Positions 39,543 through 48,369 are shown, counted from the first letter of the stretch. The stretch: DNA of 64,000 bases from Flavobacterium limi (GCF_010645075.1 NZ_JAADZV010000005.1:334266-398265), one strand, 5' to 3'. Numbers and translations are program-made. Notes: generated from the sequence alone by a model not told the origin.

Positions 39543-39735
39543 GCATTTTTTTAAAGATATAGAAGTGTCAAAGTTTTGAATTCCGATTTATAAAATTACA
39601 AGTCGGAATAATATGTTAAGTCTTTAAAATTGAATTGTAATACAAAACCTGTTTAATTGAGAATGCTTCGATTTTATAGTGTTCTTTTTGGTTTTAATTA
39701 ACAAAAGACAAATATTACTACTCAACATTTTTAAG

Positions 39736-39743
39736 TACTTTTG
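39736..39743 (+). promoter_or_regulatory. -7 box of ccsBA
   Basis: TACTTTTG, an exact TAnnTTTG match, 32 bases before the ATG at 39776. No -33 TTG in range. Confidence 0.45.
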
Positions 39744-39775
39744 TGCCACTTTTATACACAGTAATTCCTTTAAAA

Positions 39776-42700
39776 ATGGATAAAAAAATATTCTCTTTTT
39801 TGTTTTCTACACGATTAATGGCCGTTCTTTTTTTAACATTTGCAATCGCAATGGGTGTTGGAACTTTTATCGAAAGTAAATACAATACTGATACCGCACG
39901 AATTTTAATTTATAATACCTGGTGGTTCGAGGCGATAATGGTATTTTTTATGATTAATTTCTTTGGCAACATTAAGCGTTATCAATTATTAAAAAAAGAA
40001 AAATGGGCCACCTTATTACTGCACGTCGCATTTATTTTTATTCTTTTAGGAGCGTTTATTACACGATATATCAGTTATGAAGGCATGATGCCAATTCGCG
40101 AAGGAGCTGCTGAAAACCAAATTTATTCAGATAAAACATTTTTAACTGTTTTTGCAGATGGAGAATATAAAGGTGAAATGAAACGCAGGACTTTTGAGAA
40201 AAGTCTTTTGTTTTCACCAGTTACCAACAATGATTTTACTTTGTCAGGTCAATTTGACGAAACACCTTTTGAAATTAGTTATGTTAATTACATCATGGGA
40301 GCGAAGGAAACCATAAAACCGGACCCAAAAGGGACTTTATACATTAAATTAGTTGAAGCAGGAGCTGGTGGACGTGAAGAACATTACTTAAAAGAAGGAG
40401 AAGTTCAAAACATCCATAATGTTTTATTTGCTTTGAATAAACCCACTGACGGTGCCATAAATATTAATACAACTGGTAAAGAGTATACTATTCAGACTCC
40501 TTTTGAAGGTGATTTTATGCGAATGGCTGATCAGTTTAAAGGAAAAGTGACCAAAGATAATGTACAGCCTTTAATGATGCGTTCTTTGTACAGTATTGGC
40601 GATATCCGAATTGTATTTCCTGATCCAGCTATAAGAGGAATTGTGGATTATGAATCAAATAATGATTATAAAGCGAAATCCCATACAGATGCTTTAATCG
40701 TAAAAGTTAAAGCAGACGGTCAGGAAAAAGAAGTACGCCTTATGGGGTCTAAAGGAAGTGTAGGGGAGCCTCAAACCGTTAAAATTGGAAAAATTGAATA
40801 CAGTTTATTCTACGGAAGTAAAGCATACATTCTGCCTTTTAAAGTGAAATTAAATGATTTTATTGCAACAAAATATCCTGGAACAGAGAAAAGTTATTCA
40901 GCATTTGAAAGTAAGGTTACCGTTCAGGATTCAGCGGAAACTTTTGACGCTGATATTTATATGAATCACGTTTTAGATCATAAAGGATATCGTTTTTTTC
41001 AGTCTTCTTTTGACCCTGACGAAAAAGGAACGGTGTTGTCTGTAAATCATGATTGGTGGGGAACATCAATTACTTATTTAGGATATTTTATGTTGTTTTT
41101 TGGCCTGATGGCGATTATGTTTACCAAAGGTTCCCGTTTTACAGATTTAAAACGTAAACTTGAGAAAGTAAAAGAGAAAAAAGTAAAATTAGTTACAATT
41201 TTACTTTTGATGCTAAGTTTTAACGGTTTTGCCCAGGAACCACATGTCCATACTCCGGGACATAATCACACACACACTCATAACGATGACCCTAACGATC
41301 ATGCCAATCATGTAACTCGTCCGCCAAGCCAGAAGCAAATAGATTCATTACTCAATATTTACAAAGCGCCGGAAGCTCACGCGGCTAAATTTGGTCGTTT
41401 AATTATTCAGGACGCTGGAGGGAGAATGAAGCCTATCAATACTTTTTCCTCAGAATTATTGAGAAAAGTAAGTCACAGTGATACATACAACGGAATGAAT
41501 TCTGATCAGGTATTTTTGTCGATGACACAATATGGCCAGGTTTGGATTCAGGTGCCGATTATTCATTTAAGATCAGGAAACGATAGTATCCGAAAAATTA
41601 TCGGGGTAGATAAAGATGCAAAAAATGCACCTTTTGTGAAATTTTTTGATCAGAATGGTAATTACAAATTATCTCCTTATTTAGATGCAGCTTATAAAGC
41701 AGCAAACCCAAATCAGTTTGAGAAAGATTTTATTGAAACCGATAAAAAAGTCAATCTGATGGAGTCTGCTTTGATGGGAAGTATTTTGAAAATTTTTCCG
41801 GTTCCAAATCATCCGGGCGATAAATGGGTTTCATATATGGAATTAGGTCACGCAGGCTTAAAAGGAATGGAAGCAACTTATGCCAAGCAGATCTTACCTC
41901 TTTATTTCAATGCCCTAAATAATGGTTCTATTTCTAAAGATTTTAAAACTGCCGATGATTTGGTAGAAAGTATTAACGGTTTCCAAAAGAAATTTGGAGC
42001 TAAAGTACGCCCAAGCGAAGAAAAAATTGATGCGGAGATTGCATACAATAAATACGATGTTTTCAAAAAACTGCCTTTTTGGTATCTTGGAGTATCGATT
42101 TTGATGTTGATTTTTACGATTGTAAATATCTTTTTCGAGAAAAAATGGCTTCGTATTACTATAAATGGTTTTCATATCATTATCGGAATTTTATTTGGAT
42201 TGCATACTTTAGGGTTGATTGCGCGTTGGTATATTTCAGGACATGCTCCCTGGAGTAATGCTTACGAATCAATTGTCTACGTAGCCTGGGCCACGATGTT
42301 CTTCGGATTGGCATTCGACAGGAAATCAAAACTTACTGTATCATCTTCTGCGTTTGTGACAGCTATGATTTTATCGGCAGCTTATATGAACTGGATTGAT
42401 CCTGAAATTGCAAATCTGCAGCCGGTTCTTAATTCATACTGGTTGATGATTCACGTAGCAGTAATTGTAGCGAGTTACGGGCCGTTTGCATTAGGCTTTA
42501 TACTTGGTTTTGTATCATTAGTATTGATTTTCTTTACAAACAAAAACAATAAGGCCAAAATGGACCTGAATATTAAGGAAATCACATATATCAACGAAAT
42601 GGCATTGACAATTGGTTTAATCATGTTAACGATAGGAAACTTCCTTGGAGGTCAATGGGCCAATGAAAGCTGGGGGCGTTACTGGGGCTGGGACCCAAAA

Positions 42701-42991
42701 GAAACCTGGGCTCTGATTTCGATCATGGTTTATGCTTTTGTAATTCATGCTCGTTTTGTACCTGCATTGAGAGGAAAATGGACATTTAACTTAATGAGTA
42801 TGTTTGCTTTTATATCCATTTTGTTTACCTATTATGGTGTGAATTTCCACTTGGTTGGTCTGCATTCCTACGCGAGTGGAGAAGCAAAATCTTTGGACTG
42901 GATATATTATTCGTTGGCCGCAATTTCAGTAATAGGAGCCATAACTTATCCTAAATACCGAAAATATTATAAGAAGCAAGTTAAAAAATAA
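39776..42991 (+). CDS. ccsBA: Fused cytochrome c biogenesis protein CcsBA
   Basis: System II cytochrome c synthase: moves heme across the inner membrane and attaches it to apocytochrome. 1071 residues. The N-terminal half is ResB/CcsB-like (transmembrane segments near 10-30 and 45-100, a large periplasmic domain, another at about 430). After a His-rich linker (about 489-512, HVHTPGHNHTHTHND) the C-terminal half has CcsA-type membrane helices and the WWD heme motif WGRYWGWDPKETW at about 966-978, followed by conserved His in VIHARF. ATG at 39776 gives MDKKIFSFLFSTRLMAVLF; the GTG at 39743 is unlikely. A terminator follows. Confidence 0.95.
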   Translation: MDKKIFSFLFSTRLMAVLFLTFAIAMGVGTFIESKYNTDTARILIYNTWWFEAIMVFFMINFFGNIKRYQLLKKEKWATLLLHVAFIFILLGAFITRYISYEGMMPIREGAAENQIYSDKTFLTVFADGEYKGEMKRRTFEKSLLFSPVTNNDFTLSGQFDETPFEISYVNYIMGAKETIKPDPKGTLYIKLVEAGAGGREEHYLKEGEVQNIHNVLFALNKPTDGAININTTGKEYTIQTPFEGDFMRMADQFKGKVTKDNVQPLMMRSLYSIGDIRIVFPDPAIRGIVDYESNNDYKAKSHTDALIVKVKADGQEKEVRLMGSKGSVGEPQTVKIGKIEYSLFYGSKAYILPFKVKLNDFIATKYPGTEKSYSAFESKVTVQDSAETFDADIYMNHVLDHKGYRFFQSSFDPDEKGTVLSVNHDWWGTSITYLGYFMLFFGLMAIMFTKGSRFTDLKRKLEKVKEKKVKLVTILLLMLSFNGFAQEPHVHTPGHNHTHTHNDDPNDHANHVTRPPSQKQIDSLLNIYKAPEAHAAKFGRLIIQDAGGRMKPINTFSSELLRKVSHSDTYNGMNSDQVFLSMTQYGQVWIQVPIIHLRSGNDSIRKIIGVDKDAKNAPFVKFFDQNGNYKLSPYLDAAYKAANPNQFEKDFIETDKKVNLMESALMGSILKIFPVPNHPGDKWVSYMELGHAGLKGMEATYAKQILPLYFNALNNGSISKDFKTADDLVESINGFQKKFGAKVRPSEEKIDAEIAYNKYDVFKKLPFWYLGVSILMLIFTIVNIFFEKKWLRITINGFHIIIGILFGLHTLGLIARWYISGHAPWSNAYESIVYVAWATMFFGLAFDRKSKLTVSSSAFVTAMILSAAYMNWIDPEIANLQPVLNSYWLMIHVAVIVASYGPFALGFILGFVSLVLIFFTNKNNKAKMDLNIKEITYINEMALTIGLIMLTIGNFLGGQWANESWGRYWGWDPKETWALISIMVYAFVIHARFVPALRGKWTFNLMSMFAFISILFTYYGVNFHLVGLHSYASGEAKSLDWIYYSLAAISVIGAITYPKYRKYYKKQVKK

Positions 42992-43001
42992 TTTATAGAA
43001 A

Positions 43002-43031
43002 GGTTCAGCTGAAAAGTTGGACCTTTTTTGA
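43002..43031 (+). terminator. Terminator of ccsBA
   Basis: AAGGTTCAGC pairs with GTTGGACCTT across a short AAAA-type loop with two G-T wobbles, followed by a T run. Confidence 0.78.
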
Positions 43032-43068
43032 TTGAACTAATTTTTGAATAAAATAAAGTAGTTTGAAC

Positions 43069-43155
43069 AGAAGGAGCTTTTTCCTGCTGTCCACTATATC
43101 TTTTGTGGCAAACCCTGCCACAAAAGGATTTCGTTTCCATCAGGGCTAGTGCTTA
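43069..43155 (-). ncRNA. Structured intergenic element (candidate non-coding RNA or dispersed repeat)
   Basis: An approximately 85-base element with a perfect 11-bp stem (43100-43110 with 43116-43126, core TTTTGTGGCA/TGCCACAAAA, 5-base loop). Read on the minus strand it has constant-looking flanks: AGCACTAGCCCTGATGG before and GATATAGTGGACAGCAGG with AAAAAGCTCC after. The flanks may pair (AGC and CCTG with CAGG and GCT). There is no T run on either side, so it is not a normal terminator. I recall similar sequences in other Flavobacterium intergenic regions with a variable hairpin, but could not check. Strand and status as RNA are inferred. Confidence 0.45.
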
Positions 43156-43271
43156 TGGCTTTTATAGTTACCATTAGAAAAATTAAAAATAAATATTAGT
43201 ATGAGTTCATTCAGCTTACTTATGATAATATTCGAAGTTATTTTTGAATGGCAACATAATCGATCTAGACA

Positions 43272-43300
43272 TAAAAAAAGGATAGTATTTCGCTATCCTT
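43272..43300 (-). terminator. Terminator of the DUF4258-like gene
   Basis: 8-bp stem AAGGATAG (43278-43285) with CTATCCTT (43293-43300), loop of 7, followed on the minus strand by a T run. Confidence 0.75.
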
Positions 43301-43321
43301 ATTCTCTGCTTTTTGTAAAAT

Positions 43322-43696
43322 TTATTTTTTTATGATTTCTTCTAAAACTGCTTTGTTCTCGTAGTTGGTCACTTTAAGAATAATCTCTTGGTTTTTAATA
43401 GTTTTTCCTTCTATTATGTATAATTTCCCTTTGTTGAACGGAACATTGCTTTGGTCAAAATCTACATCACCAAATTGAAGTGTGTTCTTAATATCAGCAG
43501 TATCTACCCATTTTTCGTTTAGTGTTTGAATTGCTTTTTCAGAATACTGAAAAGGTTTGGTTCTTAAGTTATTCAAAACCCTGGCATTTGGAAAGTAATT
43601 GCAGCGAGTATCTTTACCACTAAAAACGAGAGCCACGAAAAAGCATCCCATAACTAAACCAACCAAATAATAAGCAAAACGATGTACGAACTTCAT
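43322..43696 (-). CDS. Small membrane-anchored protein (DUF4258-like)
   Basis: 124 residues. An N-terminal transmembrane or uncleaved signal segment (FAYYLVGLVMGCFFVALVFSG) is followed by RCNYFPNARVLNNLRTKPF, a block I associate with the DUF4258 family in Bacteroidota, and a small C-terminal beta-rich domain (KGKLYIIEGKTIKNQEIILKVTNYEN). The Cys within GKDTRCNY is conserved by recollection. Function unknown. It has its own TTG-N21-TACCTTTG promoter overlapping the end of the alanine dehydrogenase gene. Confidence 0.72.
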   Translation of the reverse strand: MKFVHRFAYYLVGLVMGCFFVALVFSGKDTRCNYFPNARVLNNLRTKPFQYSEKAIQTLNEKWVDTADIKNTLQFGDVDFDQSNVPFNKGKLYIIEGKTIKNQEIILKVTNYENKAVLEEIIKK

Positions 43697-43710
43697 GAAT
43701 TTTTTTTTTG

Positions 43711-43742
43711 CAAAGGTAAGCTAAACTTGATTTAGAAAACAA
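43711..43742 (-). promoter_or_regulatory. Promoter of the DUF4258-like gene
   Basis: On the minus strand TTG (43740-43742), 21-base spacer, TACCTTTG (43711-43718). The -7 box ends 14 bases before the ATG. The -33 part lies inside the alanine dehydrogenase coding end. Confidence 0.55.
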
Positions 43743-44931
43743 GTAAATTGATGTCGTTATCAGGTAAATCAAACCATTCTCCTATAGCTTTGTTTGTCAG
43801 GATTCCGTGATACATATAAATTCCGTTTTTTAAACCTTTGTTGCATCTGATAGCACTCTCCAGACCACCATCTTCGGCTATCTGCAATAAATAAGGAGTA
43901 ATGATATTGCTTATCGAAAGTGAGGCAGTTTTAGAATATCTGGAAGGAATATTAGGAACACAATAATGCAGTACATTGCTTTTTATAAAAGTTGGTTTTT
44001 CATGGGTCGTTACTTCAGAGGTTTCGAAACAACCTCCCATATCAATACTAACATCAACAATTACAGCTCCTTTTTTCATGTGTTCTACCATAGTTTCAGT
44101 TACTATAATCGGACATCGTTCTTTTCCACGCATAGCGCCAATGGCAACATCACAGCGTCTTAAAGCTTTTAAAAGTGCCTTTTGCTGAACTGTAGAAGTA
44201 AAAATGCGTTGGTTTAAATTGTTTTGCAAACGACGTAATTTGGTAATAGAATTGTCAAAAACTTTTACGTTAGCCCCTAAGCCAATAGCGGTTTTTGCAG
44301 CAAATTCACCAACAGTTCCGGCACCTAAAATAACAACATCAGTAGGAGGTACGCCAGTGATATTTCCAAATAAAAGCCCTTTTCCAAATTCGTCGGTAAT
44401 CATTAGTTCAGCTGCGATAAGTATGGAAGCTGTTCCGGCAATTTCACTCAATGATTTTACAGCAGGATAGGAGCCGTCTTCGTCTTTAATATATTCAAAA
44501 GCAAGTGCAGTAATTTTTTTTTGAGCCAAAGCTTCAAAATAAGCTTTCTTTTTTGTTTTTAACTGAATAGCAGATATGATTGTCGTTTCAGGATTAATCA
44601 TTTTGATTTCTGCTAAAGTAGGCGGTTCAACTTTCAGTAATAACGGACAGCCAAAAACTTTTTTAGTGTCATTAGTAACTTCTGCTCCTGCATCACTATA
44701 CTCTTTGTCTGAATAACTCGAACTTTCTCCTGCTCCTGATTCTATCATGACACGATGCCCTTCATAAGTCAAAGAATTCACTGCGTCCGGAGTCAGGCAA
44801 ATACGACGCTCCTGATAACTCGTTTCTTTTGGAATACCTATAAAAAGTTCTCTTTTATGACGGCCAATTTCAAGCTTTTCTTCTTGTGGCAACAATTGCT
44901 GTTTCGTAAATGGGGTTAAGGTTATTGACAT
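43732..44931 (-). CDS. ald: Alanine dehydrogenase
   Basis: NAD-dependent deamination of L-alanine to pyruvate. The 399-residue protein has the AlaDH/PNT N-terminal domain (GIPKETSYQERRICLTPDAVNSL) and the NAD Rossmann motif VVILGAGTVGEFAAKTAIGLGA. The catalytic Lys and His fit the patterns LLLKVEPP and VSIDMGGCFETS (the usual DQGG reads DMGG). It carries a short N-terminal extension (about 25 residues) compared with Bacillus Ald, as is common in Bacteroidota. Monocistronic. Confidence 0.9.
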   Translation of the reverse strand: MSITLTPFTKQQLLPQEEKLEIGRHKRELFIGIPKETSYQERRICLTPDAVNSLTYEGHRVMIESGAGESSSYSDKEYSDAGAEVTNDTKKVFGCPLLLKVEPPTLAEIKMINPETTIISAIQLKTKKKAYFEALAQKKITALAFEYIKDEDGSYPAVKSLSEIAGTASILIAAELMITDEFGKGLLFGNITGVPPTDVVILGAGTVGEFAAKTAIGLGANVKVFDNSITKLRRLQNNLNQRIFTSTVQQKALLKALRRCDVAIGAMRGKERCPIIVTETMVEHMKKGAVIVDVSIDMGGCFETSEVTTHEKPTFIKSNVLHYCVPNIPSRYSKTASLSISNIITPYLLQIAEDGGLESAIRCNKGLKNGIYMYHGILTNKAIGEWFDLPDNDINLLVF

Positions 44932-45011
44932 GGGTTGTGCAAAAATTAAGAGTACAAATTACGTAAAAAGTTTTAAAATCAATTAAAAATTTTGCTAATA
45001 CTATTTACCGT

Positions 45012-45479
45012 TTAAGATATTATTTTCTGCATTTTTATATTGGCTCTTTCATAAAGTCCTTTTTCAAGTGGAATTTCAGTAAATCCGAATTTTTCATACA
45101 AATGAATTGCAGGGAGTAGAATTCGGTTGGAATATAAAATAAGTTTCTTGATACCTTTTTCTTCAGCAATAGTAATTGAATGTTTCAAAAGTTTGTTTCC
45201 TATTCCTAAACCTTGTGCTTTATCAGAAACAGCCATTTTGCTCAATTCAAAAGTTGTATCATCAACTTTTATTAAAGAAACTGTTCCCAGGATCTCATTA
45301 TTGTGTTTTGCATAAAAAATCATTCCGCCTTTATCAATAATTTCTTCTTGTGGATTTGAAAGTGTTAATTCATCTTTTTCCTCAATTCTGAAATATTTTG
45401 TAAGCCAGGCAATGTTTAAAATTTTGATATGATCTTTTAGATTAGGGGAAAAGGGAATTATTTCTACGGTATCTTTCAT
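45012..45479 (-). CDS. GNAT-family N-acetyltransferase
   Basis: 155-residue GNAT enzyme that transfers an acetyl group from acetyl-CoA; substrate unknown. The pyrophosphate loop reads AQGLGIGNKLLKHSI (R/Q-x-x-G-x-G pattern), preceded by the strand FELSKMAVSDK and followed by KLILYSNRILLPAIHLYEKFGF. It lies 11 bases downstream of tsaE, probably in one transcript. Confidence 0.9.
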   Translation of the reverse strand: MKDTVEIIPFSPNLKDHIKILNIAWLTKYFRIEEKDELTLSNPQEEIIDKGGMIFYAKHNNEILGTVSLIKVDDTTFELSKMAVSDKAQGLGIGNKLLKHSITIAEEKGIKKLILYSNRILLPAIHLYEKFGFTEIPLEKGLYERANIKMQKIIS

Positions 45480-45490
45480 TTAAAATATTT

Positions 45491-45898
45491 TTATACCAAT
45501 TCTAAACTTCTTTTTCCGTCATTCTGTAACTCAATATTAACAACAGAATGTTCCTCAGGAATTAAATTTGCAATTTTTTCTGACCACTCGATAAAACACC
45601 AGTTTCCGGAATATAAATAATCATCCACACCCATATCCAGTGCTTCAGTTTCTTTATTTAAGCGGTAAAAATCAAAATGATAAACGATTTGATTATTCGA
45701 AGTATAATACTCATTGACTAAAGAAAAAGTAGGACTGCTTGTAGCGTCTTCAACCCCTAAAGTTTTGCATAATTGTTTAATTAAAGTAGTTTTTCCAACA
45801 CCCATTTCCCCATTAAAAAGAATAATTTTTTTTGGATTTTGAGCAATAATTTTTTTAGCTACTTCCTGAATCTGATCTAATGAAAAAACGATATTCAT
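45491..45898 (-). CDS. tsaE: tRNA threonylcarbamoyladenosine biosynthesis ATPase TsaE
   Basis: ATPase partner of TsaB/TsaD in forming t6A37 on tRNAs reading ANN codons. The 135-residue protein has Walker A GEMGVGKTT (30-38), the family block SSPTFSLVNEY and the Trp-rich WCFIEWSEKI. It lies 63 bases downstream of porX and 11 upstream of the GNAT gene. A hairpin sits between porX and tsaE. Confidence 0.94.
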   Translation of the reverse strand: MNIVFSLDQIQEVAKKIIAQNPKKIILFNGEMGVGKTTLIKQLCKTLGVEDATSSPTFSLVNEYYTSNNQIVYHFDFYRLNKETEALDMGVDDYLYSGNWCFIEWSEKIANLIPEEHSVVNIELQNDGKRSLELV

Positions 45899-45924
45899 TG
45901 GTTTTGTATTTCTTTAATTTAAAT

Positions 45925-45952
45925 CAGTCCCGGAATTAAAAAACCGGGACTG
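45925..45952 (-). terminator. GC-rich hairpin after porX
   Basis: Perfect 9-bp stem CAGTCCCGG (45925-45933) / CCGGGACTG (45944-45952) with a 10-base loop. No clean T run follows on the minus strand, so it may be an attenuator or RNA-processing site rather than a complete terminator. Confidence 0.5.
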
Positions 45953-45961
45953 AAATTCTTT

Positions 45962-47515
45962 TTATTTTGGATTAAATACCAAAAACGGAATAATCATTTC
46001 TTCAAGCGAAATTCCGCCATGCTGGTAGGTGTTTTTATAATAACTTACATAATGATTGTAGTTGTTCACGTAGGCTAAAAACAGATCATTTTTTGCAAAA
46101 ATAAATGAGCTGCTCATGTTTATAGCTGGTAAACCGATAGTTTTAGGTTCTTTTACTACATAAACGTCTTTTTGTTCGTACGTCAAACTACGGCCTGTTT
46201 TATAACGTAAATTTAGGCTTGTATTCTTGTCACCAACTACTTTCGATGGGTTTTTTACATTTATCGTCCCATGATCTGTAGTCAGTATTAATTTGAAACC
46301 CAGGAGTTGTGCCTGCTGAATAATTTCCAGTAAAGGTGAATTTTTAAACCAGCTTAAAGTCAGCGAACGGTAAGCCTTGTCGTCAGAAGCCAGTTCTTTT
46401 ACAACTTCCATTTCGGTTTTGGCATGAGACAACATATCTACAAAATTATAAACGACAGTTACCAGGTCATTGCCTTTTAAAGCTTTGAAGTTTTCTGCCA
46501 GTTTTTTACCGCCGGAATAATTGGTGATTTTAAAATAATCTTCTTTGATGTTTAGTCCTAAGCGTTTAAGTTGCGCGCTAAGGAACTCGGCTTCATAAAG
46601 GTTTTTTCCGCCGTCTTCTACATCATTTTTCCAATATTCCGGAAATTGTTTTTCCATTTCAACTGGCAGTAGACCAGAGAAAATAGCGTTTCGTGCATAT
46701 TGTGTAGCTGTTGGAAGTATGGAGAAATAAGGAACTTCTTTTTCTAGCTTGTAATAATTGGATATTACAGTTTCAAAAGATTTCCACTGGTCATAACGCA
46801 GATTGTCAATAACAACAAATAACACAGGTTTGTCTTTCTTTTTAAGTTCCGGAACAACCAGTTCTTTGAATAAATTGTGAGACTGAATTGGTTTGTCAGC
46901 TTTTGGAGCAAACCAGTCTTCGTAATTTCGTTCAATATATTTTCCAAACTGCGAATTAGCTTCAACTTTTTGCGATTCCAGGATTTCGATCATTGCCTGA
47001 TCGTTGATGTTTTCAAGCTCTAATTCCCAGAATAAAAGTTTTTTATATAATTCAACCCAGTCTTCATAAGAGTTTACCATAGCTAATTCCATGGAAATTT
47101 TTCTAAACTCCTTCTGATAATCTAAAGTTGTTTTTTCGGAAATCAATCTGGAGTGATCCAGGTTTTTCTTTAAGCTTAGAAGAATCTGATTCGGATTTAC
47201 CGGTTTTATCAGGTAGTCTGCAATTTTAGACCCAATTGCTTCTTCCATGATGTATTCTTCCTCACTTTTGGTAATCATAATCATAGGAGTAGCGGATTTT
47301 TTTTCTTTCATTTCAGAAAGTGTTTCCAGACCGCTCATTCCGGGCATATTTTCATCTAAAAAAACAATGTCGAAATTTTCTTCTTCAAAAAGGCCAATTG
47401 CATCCAAACCATTGTTGCATGTGGTAACTGAATAGTTTTTTTTCTCCAGAAATAATATATGAGGTTTTAAAAGATCGATTTCATCATCGACCCAAAGTAT
47501 TTTTATCTTATCCAT
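45962..47515 (-). CDS. porX: Type IX secretion regulator PorX (response regulator with PglZ domain)
   Basis: Two-part protein of 517 residues. The receiver domain (1-120) has the acid pair VDDE and the phospho-acceptor Asp54 in DIVFLDENMPG. The rest (from about 215) is an alkaline-phosphatase-superfamily PglZ domain: VVIDNLRYDQW, the Thr-rich PTATQYARNA and TTDHGT. PorX works with the PorY sensor and SigP to control type IX secretion in Bacteroidota. Starting at the second Met (47515) gives the published-style Asp54 numbering; a Met two residues earlier (47521) is also possible. The window lacks porY. Confidence 0.93.
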   Translation of the reverse strand: MDKIKILWVDDEIDLLKPHILFLEKKNYSVTTCNNGLDAIGLFEEENFDIVFLDENMPGMSGLETLSEMKEKKSATPMIMITKSEEEYIMEEAIGSKIADYLIKPVNPNQILLSLKKNLDHSRLISEKTTLDYQKEFRKISMELAMVNSYEDWVELYKKLLFWELELENINDQAMIEILESQKVEANSQFGKYIERNYEDWFAPKADKPIQSHNLFKELVVPELKKKDKPVLFVVIDNLRYDQWKSFETVISNYYKLEKEVPYFSILPTATQYARNAIFSGLLPVEMEKQFPEYWKNDVEDGGKNLYEAEFLSAQLKRLGLNIKEDYFKITNYSGGKKLAENFKALKGNDLVTVVYNFVDMLSHAKTEMEVVKELASDDKAYRSLTLSWFKNSPLLEIIQQAQLLGFKLILTTDHGTINVKNPSKVVGDKNTSLNLRYKTGRSLTYEQKDVYVVKEPKTIGLPAINMSSSFIFAKNDLFLAYVNNYNHYVSYYKNTYQHGGISLEEMIIPFLVFNPK

Positions 47516-47640
47516 AATCATAATTGACTTTAATTTTACTGCAATTTAAAAGTCTATAACTTAAAAAGTATTAAAAATAGTATAAAATTAAATGATCAGT
47601 TCTAATTATTTATTTTAGAAAAAACAGAAGAAAAATAAAA

Positions 47641-48234
47641 TTATCCGTGAATCGTTTCGCCTTTACCGTAATTTGTAATAATTGATTCTTCAAAGGCCAG
47701 CCATTCTCTCCAGCGTTTTTCAACATCAATTCCAGTTCCGTATTTACGCGCGTATGTGATAAAAGTAGTGTAGTGTCCCGCCTCGCTTTCCATTAATTTC
47801 CTGTAAAAAACGGCAAGTTCTTCATCCTGAATATTTTCAGAAAGCACTTTAAAACGTTCACAGCTTCTGGCTTCAATCATTGCTGAAAATAATAATCTTT
47901 CAACAAGACCTGAAACACGGCTTCCGTCTCCGCTTTTTTTCATATACAGGTATAATTCATTCACATAATCATCTTTACGTTCGCGTCCTAGTTTTAATCC
48001 TCTTTTTATGATGATATTATGGACTTGTTCGAAATGATCGATTTCTTCTTTGGCTAAAGCTAATAGATCTTTTACCAGATCCTGATGTTCAGGATTATTG
48101 GTGATAATTGTAATTGCATTTGTAGCTGCTTTTTGCTCACACCATGCGTGATCGGTCAGGATTTCCTCTATGTTTTTCTCAACAATATTTACCCATCTTG
48201 GGTCGGTTGGCAATTGTAATCTAAGTACGCCCAT
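47641..48234 (-). CDS. miaE: tRNA-(ms2io6A)-hydroxylase (MiaE family)
   Basis: Di-iron enzyme that hydroxylates the isopentenyl group of ms2i6A37 in tRNA. The 197-residue protein is a ferritin-like four-helix bundle with metal motifs EExxH at 63-67 (KEEIDHFEQVH) and a second site ESEAGHYTTFI near 150, with EARSCERF between. It is followed by an AAAGTC-rich inverted repeat before glyA. Confidence 0.9.
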   Translation of the reverse strand: MGVLRLQLPTDPRWVNIVEKNIEEILTDHAWCEQKAATNAITIITNNPEHQDLVKDLLALAKEEIDHFEQVHNIIIKRGLKLGRERKDDYVNELYLYMKKSGDGSRVSGLVERLLFSAMIEARSCERFKVLSENIQDEELAVFYRKLMESEAGHYTTFITYARKYGTGIDVEKRWREWLAFEESIITNYGKGETIHG

Positions 48235-48237
48235 TTT

Positions 48238-48362
48238 TTAAAGTCTTAAAGTTTAAAAGTCATAAGTTACAAAGTCATTAAAACAAAAGTCGAAGGTCAA
48301 AACTAAAACAGAAATTTACATTCTGTTAAAGGCTTTTGACTTTCGACTTTAAAACTTTATGA
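48238..48362. repeat. AAAGTC-rich imperfect inverted repeat
   Basis: The miaE-glyA gap holds degenerate AAAGTC/AAAAGTC units on the left and their complement on the right: AAAGTCGAAGGTCAAAA (48287-48303 region) with TTTTGACTTTCGACTTT, one G-T wobble, plus outer GTCATAA-GTT/AACTTTATGAC and inner AACAGAA/TTCTGTT. The whole forms a long stepped hairpin. It could be a terminator for glyA (minus strand) or a decayed repeat. Confidence 0.6.
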
Positions 48363-48369
48363 CTAATTT

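Larger units (their letters stand above)
42992..43321. other. 330-base region without a gene
   Basis: This gap after ccsBA holds a ccsBA terminator (43002-43030), a structured element around a perfect 11-bp hairpin (43069-43155) and the terminator of the converging DUF4258-like gene (43272-43300). The stretch 43156-43270 is AT-rich with no recognisable signal. Confidence 0.7.

Noticed and set aside
43100..43126. The 11-bp hairpin as an ordinary terminator
   Set aside because: No T run follows on either strand, and proper terminators of both neighbouring genes lie on each side.
48238..48362. AAAGTC units as a CRISPR array
   Set aside because: Units are short, degenerate and have no regular spacers or cas genes nearby.
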